DNA from: an uncultured Chloroflexota bacterium
GTDB taxonomy: Bacteria; Chloroflexota; Anaerolineae; Caldilineales; Caldilineaceae
DNA length: 27,595 bases
Direction of reading: 5' to 3'
Assembly: GCA_903858085.1 (NCBI GenBank)
Contig: CAIOHJ010000147.1
Location: 1-27,595, forward strand
Shown here: one piece after another, positions 23,863 through 27,595 of the stretch
Layout: each line of letters opens with the position of its first letter
Position numbering within the stretch: the first letter of the stretch is position 1
The notes under the pieces: model-generated
The model's input: only the letters and a program-made list of their open reading frames with translations
The model's database searches: none
What the model was told of the DNA's origin: nothing
Program-made: the position numbers and the translations under genes

Positions 23863-25644
23863 GTGATGGGGAGCATGTCCTTTTTTTTTGACCGTCGATC
23901 TTGTGGGGCGCTGCTGTGGGCTGTGGGGGGGGCTGTGGGGGTGGCTGTCGCTTTGGCTGCCTGCCGCCCGATCCAGCCGCCCCCGCAGGGGGGGGCTGTG
24001 GTGTTGCCGTCGCCGACGCCCACCCCGCTGATCCTGCTGCTGCCACCGGTGGTGCAGCAGCCGCCGACGCCCGTTGCGCCGCCCCCTGCCCCGACGCCGA
24101 CCCGCGAGGCGTTGGCTGGCCCAGTCACTGTGGGGCTGGCAGCTTCGCTGCCCGCAAACTGGCGCTCGCAGCTGCAGGCCCACCTTGCCTCGCTCGACAC
24201 GGTCACCGGCACGCCGGTGCGGCTTCTCGAGCCCCCCATTCTGGCGGAGGTGCTTCTGGATCTGCGTCCGGCCAGCCAGGCCCTTGCGCCGTTGGCCGAG
24301 CGGGTCTTTGCCGTAGCGGTTCCTTTTGCCACACTGCGCGACGACATTGGGTTTGCGGAACTGACAGCGGCCTGGCAAGGTGCGGCGGGCTCGCCGATGG
24401 TGTACACCAGCCTGGAGAACCTGGCCTTGCTGCGTCCTCTGTTGGGCGACTTTGGCGGGACACTGACGCCGCCCGACGCGCTGCTGGCTGCGCTGGAAAA
24501 CAACCCTGGCTCGTTGGCGGTGCTTCCCTTCGACCAGCTCGATCCGCGTTTCAAAGCGTTGACGGTGGCCGGGGTCAACGTGCTCAGCAACCGATTTGAC
24601 CGCTCTACGTACCCCTTGGCGGTGGTGCTGGAGGTGCAGGGCCCGGGCGCCGGCGCCCTCTATCCGCTGCTGCAAAATGCCATCCAGCCTGTGACCAATC
24701 GGGACCCGGCCCGCCTGACGCAGCTGATTCTGACCGGGGTGACTGCGATGTCTCGGGTCACCGCGTTGCGGATGGATCAAAAGGGCTACGAGTATCCAGC
24801 GCGTGTGATCTCGGATGTCTTTGCGGCTGCCGACATCACCCACATCAGCAACGAGGTCCCGTTTCTGGACGACTGTGTCGCCGACCCGACCGAGAACAAC
24901 TTGATCCTGTGCAGCCATCCCAACTATTGGGCGGCGCTGGCGGCGTTGGGCACCGACATTGTCGGGCTGAGCGGCAACCATGTCAATGATTTTGGCCGGG
25001 AGGGTGCGCGCCGTTCGCTGGCCTGGTATCGTGAGAACCAAATTCCGGTCTACGGCAGCGGGTTGAATGTCAACGAGGCCTGTGCACCGCTGCTTTGGGA
25101 GCACCACGGCAACACCTTTGCCTTTCTTGCGGCGCTGGCTTTTTTCCCGGAAGGTGCCTGGGCCACGAACGAACAGCCGGGTGCCTGCTATTACTATCAC
25201 AACCAGGAGATCTTGCTGGCTCTGGTGCGCCAGCTGGCCCAGGTGGTGGATGTTGTGGCGGTCGAGCTGCAGTACACCGAGACCTATACGCCCTTCCCGA
25301 CGGCGGCACAGGTCGCTGATTTTCGAGAGCTGCGTGCGGCCGGCGCGCAGCTGGTCACCGGTGTGCAGAGCCATGTGCCGCAGGCCCAGGAGCCCTACGG
25401 GGTCAGCGATCAGGGGGGGAGCGGGCTGATCAGCTACGGGCTGGGCAATCTGTTTTTTGACCAGATGTGGAGTTGGGAGACGCGCACCGAGCTGGCGGCG
25501 CGCCATACGGTCTATGGAGGCCAGCTGCTCAGCACAGAGCTTCTGACGTTGGTTTTGGAGGATTTTGCCCAGCCACGGTGGGCCACAGCGGAGGAGCGTG
25601 CCGAGATTTTGAGCCGCATTTTTGCTGCGGCGCCGGCCCGTTGA
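23863..25644 (+). CDS. CapA-type lipoprotein with N-terminal binding-protein-like domain
   Basis: This 593-residue lipoprotein has a basic start, a hydrophobic core and lipobox ALAAC with C33, then a proline-rich linker (36-80). Residues about 85-260 resemble a periplasmic-binding-protein half (AVAVPFATLRDDIGFAELTA, PMVYTSLENLALLRPLLGDF, LAVLPFDQLDPRFKAL), and 285-590 form a CapA/PgsA metallophosphatase-like domain. The latter shows LTGVTAMSR (289-297, where the family usually has a GD metal ligand), SNEVPF (328-333), LSGNHVNDFG (368-377), ELQYTETY (467-474), GVQSHVPQ (499-506, usually GHHPHxxQ) and ISYGLGNLFFDQ. It may help assemble or tether surface polymer. ATG 23863 or 23875 may be the start. 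A run of nine T residues follows the second ATG. Confidence 0.82.
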   Translation: MMGSMSFFFDRRSCGALLWAVGGAVGVAVALAACRPIQPPPQGGAVVLPSPTPTPLILLLPPVVQQPPTPVAPPPAPTPTREALAGPVTVGLAASLPANWRSQLQAHLASLDTVTGTPVRLLEPPILAEVLLDLRPASQALAPLAERVFAVAVPFATLRDDIGFAELTAAWQGAAGSPMVYTSLENLALLRPLLGDFGGTLTPPDALLAALENNPGSLAVLPFDQLDPRFKALTVAGVNVLSNRFDRSTYPLAVVLEVQGPGAGALYPLLQNAIQPVTNRDPARLTQLILTGVTAMSRVTALRMDQKGYEYPARVISDVFAAADITHISNEVPFLDDCVADPTENNLILCSHPNYWAALAALGTDIVGLSGNHVNDFGREGARRSLAWYRENQIPVYGSGLNVNEACAPLLWEHHGNTFAFLAALAFFPEGAWATNEQPGACYYYHNQEILLALVRQLAQVVDVVAVELQYTETYTPFPTAAQVADFRELRAAGAQLVTGVQSHVPQAQEPYGVSDQGGSGLISYGLGNLFFDQMWSWETRTELAARHTVYGGQLLSTELLTLVLEDFAQPRWATAEERAEILSRIFAAAPAR

Positions 25645-25706
25645 GTTGCCTTGACAAGAGGGCTCCTGTGCCAGAATGGCTGTCACAAAAATCAGCTTGA
25701 GAACGG

Positions 25707-25735
25707 TTGCGCAATCGTTCAAGGTGGTCTATAAT
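25707..25735 (+). promoter_or_regulatory. Promoter of the small membrane protein gene
   Basis: TTGCGC at 25707-25712, a 17-base spacer and a perfect TATAAT at 25730-25735. Predicted start near 25742 and a leader of about 46 bases. Confidence 0.7.
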
Positions 25736-25787
25736 AGAACACCTTGATACATTTGTCTCCATCTCCACAGAATAAGGAGTGTCTACC

Positions 25788-26294
25788 ATGATGATGTTGA
25801 CGACTGCGTTGGCTGGCACTGCGGGCGGCGATCGATCCGCTACGAATCCGCTGTTGGCTGCGTTGTTCGGGGGCACCGCTTCAGGGTTGATTGCGGCGGC
25901 GACCGGGCTGCTGCTCGGCATGCAGCTTCCAGCGCTGTATGTGTTGGCCTTTTTCCTGATCGGTGCGGGCCCGGTTTTGGGCCAGCAGCTGGCTGCTGGA
26001 AAATTGGGCCAGGATTGGAAGTCCCTGCTGGGCGGTGTGGTTGGGTTTATCCTGCCGGTTGTCTCTTCGCTGATCCTGTGGCCCTTGTTGGTCTGGCTTT
26101 TCAACCGTTCGTTTGGCTTTGGGATGTTGTGGCTGGGCAGCTTGCTGGGTCTGATTTTGGGTGTCGCCGGTTTTTTTGCGGTCGGTCTGACGATGGGCCA
26201 GGACCCCGTCTGGGTCGGTTTGGGGTGGGCGGTCTTGTGGTCGTTGTGGGGGGGCAGCGTGGCCGCCTTCATGGCGGCTGGGGCGCGGTCCTAA
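25788..26294 (+). CDS. Small polytopic membrane protein of unknown function
   Basis: This 168-residue protein is made almost wholly of hydrophobic helices: about 18-40, 46-62, 75-95, 105-131 and 139-162. No catalytic motif is visible. Short polar breaks include a charged GKLGQDW loop. I do not recognise a family; a glycine-rich, small-residue helix pattern (GGTASGLIAAATGLLLG) suggests close helix packing. ATG 25788 has GGAG eight bases upstream; three ATG codons stand in a row. It has its own promoter and a strong terminator, so it is expressed alone. It might be a transporter-like or envelope-stress protein, but no function can be stated. Confidence 0.85.
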   Translation: MMMLTTALAGTAGGDRSATNPLLAALFGGTASGLIAAATGLLLGMQLPALYVLAFFLIGAGPVLGQQLAAGKLGQDWKSLLGGVVGFILPVVSSLILWPLLVWLFNRSFGFGMLWLGSLLGLILGVAGFFAVGLTMGQDPVWVGLGWAVLWSLWGGSVAAFMAAGARS

Positions 26295-26323
26295 CCAGAC
26301 GCTGAGCGTCGGCAAATTGAATG

Positions 26324-26350
26324 AAAACGGCGGCTGCAGCCGCCGTTTTT
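26324..26350 (+). terminator. Intrinsic terminator after the membrane protein gene
   Basis: A perfect 26-base palindrome (26324-26349) with arm AAAACGGCGGCTG is followed by five T residues (26346-26350). It ends the single-gene unit 29 bases after the stop codon. A smaller GACGC/GCGTC hairpin precedes it. Confidence 0.9.
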
Positions 26351-26405
26351 GATTGGAGAGGCAGGTGGGTTCGTGCAATTTGAACAATCATCCCCGAATC
26401 TGGCT

Positions 26406-26435
26406 TTGCACAGGGGGCTGAATTCGCTCTATAAT
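26406..26435 (+). promoter_or_regulatory. Promoter of the PucR-family gene
   Basis: TTGCAC at 26406-26411, an 18-base spacer and TATAAT at 26430-26435. Predicted start near 26442, about 33 bases before the ATG. Confidence 0.68.
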
Positions 26436-26474
26436 GCGACAGAAGCCGGTTTTGGGGGGGCAGATTGGTAAAAA

Positions 26475-27595
26475 ATGTACAAAAGCACTGCGACTCTTGG
26501 GGACATCTATCATTTGGCGTTGCCGCTGGACACGCAGCTGCTGGTCGGCAGCGATCTGCTGCAGCGGCCGGTCAGCTGGGCGTGCAGCTTGCGTCCGAGC
26601 CCGCCTGCGTTCCCCAAGCTGGACGGCAGCGAGCTGGCCCTGGTCGACATCGAGGATCTGCGTCGGCTTGACCCCAAAGCCCGTCTCGATCGGGTGGTAC
26701 GCAGTCTGAAGGTGGCAGGAATTGCTGGCCTGGCGGTGTTGGGAGGCGTCTCCTCGGCTGCGGTCAGTGCAGCCGAGGAAGCACAGATTGCGCTCTTTGC
26801 GCTGCCGGCGGCTGTTTCGTTGACCCAGGTGGAACGGTCGATCATTCGTCTGATTGTCGATCGGTCCGGCTACATTGCCCAGCGCTCCTCTGAGCTGCAG
26901 CGAGAGCTCAACCGGGCCGCGTTGGATGGGGGGGGGCTCCCTCAGATTGTCCAGCAGCTGTATCTGTTTGTGCAGCAGCCGGTGGTTTTTGTCGGCGAGG
27001 AGGGGCGTGTCTCTGTGCTGGCGGGCTTTGACAAAGTGACCCACGAACAGCAGTTGGCCCTTTTGGATGCGCTTCCCAATCCAATGGTGCTGCGCAGCTG
27101 GATGGCGACGCAGCCGCCCGGCACCCTCTCCCAGGCTGTGGGGGTGTTGGCCTTGGCCGGGGCAGCTTCGGCCGGTCTGTATCGGGAGAGTGTGGTTTCG
27201 GCAGTCTGTGTGGGAGAGGCGGTGCGCGGGTATTGCCTGTTGTTGCGGCGCAGCGCTGCCGGCCAGGAGCTTTCTGCTGTGGAAGAAGTTGCTGCGCTGC
27301 AGGGTGCATCGGCGGCTGCGCTGGAGTGGGCCAAACAAAATGCCGTGGGGATCGCCGAGGAGCGCATGCGGGCGACCTTTTTGGACGAACTGCTGGCGGC
27401 TGAGATTGCGGACGAACAGGCCTGGGTTCAGCGTGGGAGCTCGTTGGGCTACAACCTGGTCCGTCCTCATGTTGCTCTGTTGGTCGAAACCAACCATGTG
27501 GCTGGTTGGCCGGCGCTGCTGCTTCGTTTTCAACAACAGCGTGGGGTCAACGCGCCCTATGCCCGCCGGGACGAAGGGACGCTGATCTTTTGGCC
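26475..27595 (+). CDS. PucR-family transcriptional regulator (3' partial)
   Basis: An uninterrupted frame of 373 residues runs from the ATG at 26475 to the window end; a TAA three bases before the ATG closes the frame upstream. The N-terminus is a PucR domain: TLGDIYHLALPLDTQLLVGS, RPVSWACSL and GSELALVDIEDL near 7-63, then KVAGIAGLAVLGG. The middle (about 120-300) is of the PucR/CdaR linker type, and the end begins a GGDEF-like fold (ERMRATFLDELLA). The PucR C-terminal helix-turn-helix is expected beyond the window. Such proteins usually activate catabolic genes for purines, amines or similar compounds, with the ligand sensed by the N-terminal half. No good ribosome site precedes the ATG. 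A run of nine G residues (26928-26936) codes for glycines. Confidence 0.85.
   Translation, partial: MYKSTATLGDIYHLALPLDTQLLVGSDLLQRPVSWACSLRPSPPAFPKLDGSELALVDIEDLRRLDPKARLDRVVRSLKVAGIAGLAVLGGVSSAAVSAAEEAQIALFALPAAVSLTQVERSIIRLIVDRSGYIAQRSSELQRELNRAALDGGGLPQIVQQLYLFVQQPVVFVGEEGRVSVLAGFDKVTHEQQLALLDALPNPMVLRSWMATQPPGTLSQAVGVLALAGAASAGLYRESVVSAVCVGEAVRGYCLLLRRSAAGQELSAVEEVAALQGASAAALEWAKQNAVGIAEERMRATFLDELLAAEIADEQAWVQRGSSLGYNLVRPHVALLVETNHVAGWPALLLRFQQQRGVNAPYARRDEGTLIFW

Noticed and set aside
23830..25722. A 630-codon minus-strand frame opposite the CapA-type gene
   Set aside because: The plus strand encodes a lipoprotein with lipobox and CapA motifs and has a promoter; the antisense frame has none.

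Overview
The window looks like a chromosomal stretch of a GC-rich, probably heterotrophic member of the Chloroflexota (Anaerolineae/Caldilineae-like). This is inferred from protein flavour only: an RpoD with a charged insertion in region 3, a divergent CapA lipoprotein, a cox-type molybdenum hydroxylase cluster, and envelope genes without lipopolysaccharide genes. I could run no database search, so the phylum call is moderate and no species is claimed. All genes read as intact, and there are no transposases, phage genes, CRISPR arrays or rRNA. No stretch longer than 300 bases lacks a gene; the longest gap is the cox leader region of about 270 bases.

Layout. (1) 1-1954, plus strand: the 3' end of a probable dnaG, then rpoD, then a self-contained tRNA-Asn unit with its own promoter and terminator. 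(2) 1979-14685, minus strand, transcribed right to left: a GMC oxidoreductase, two tandem aminoglycoside-phosphotransferase-fold kinases, coxG, a MoeA-like molybdopterin-binding protein, then behind a strong internal promoter coxS, coxL, coxM, coxD (MoxR ATPase), coxE (VWA) and two XdhC-type maturation genes. The enzyme is a xanthine-oxidase-family molybdenum hydroxylase with all three subunits and most maturation factors. Its large subunit carries AYRGAGR, the form II signature, not the cysteine-containing loop of proven CO dehydrogenases, so the substrate is open. Two intergenic hairpins separate L from M and M from D.

(3) 14873-19873, plus strand: two GT4 glycosyltransferases, a polyprenyl glycosylphosphotransferase and an MGDG-synthase-like glycosyltransferase, together a cell-envelope glycan or glycolipid operon. 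(4) 19884-23741, minus strand: an exported glycoside-hydrolase-like protein whose expected nucleophile is glycine, a membrane zinc metallopeptidase with a large palindromic 5' leader, and MurJ. (5) 23863-27595, plus strand: a CapA-type lipoprotein with altered metal-site motifs, a small polytopic membrane protein with its own promoter and terminator, and a PucR-family regulator that runs off the window.

Most promoters read by eye fit the housekeeping pattern (TTG-rich -35, 17-18 bases, TATACT or TATAAT). Two genes (the first glycosyltransferase and murJ) appear to be leaderless or nearly so. The least conventional signals are the cox cluster of unknown substrate with its structured intergenic regions, the predicted glycosidase without a nucleophile, the metal-site-variant CapA lipoprotein, and the palindromic leader of the peptidase gene.
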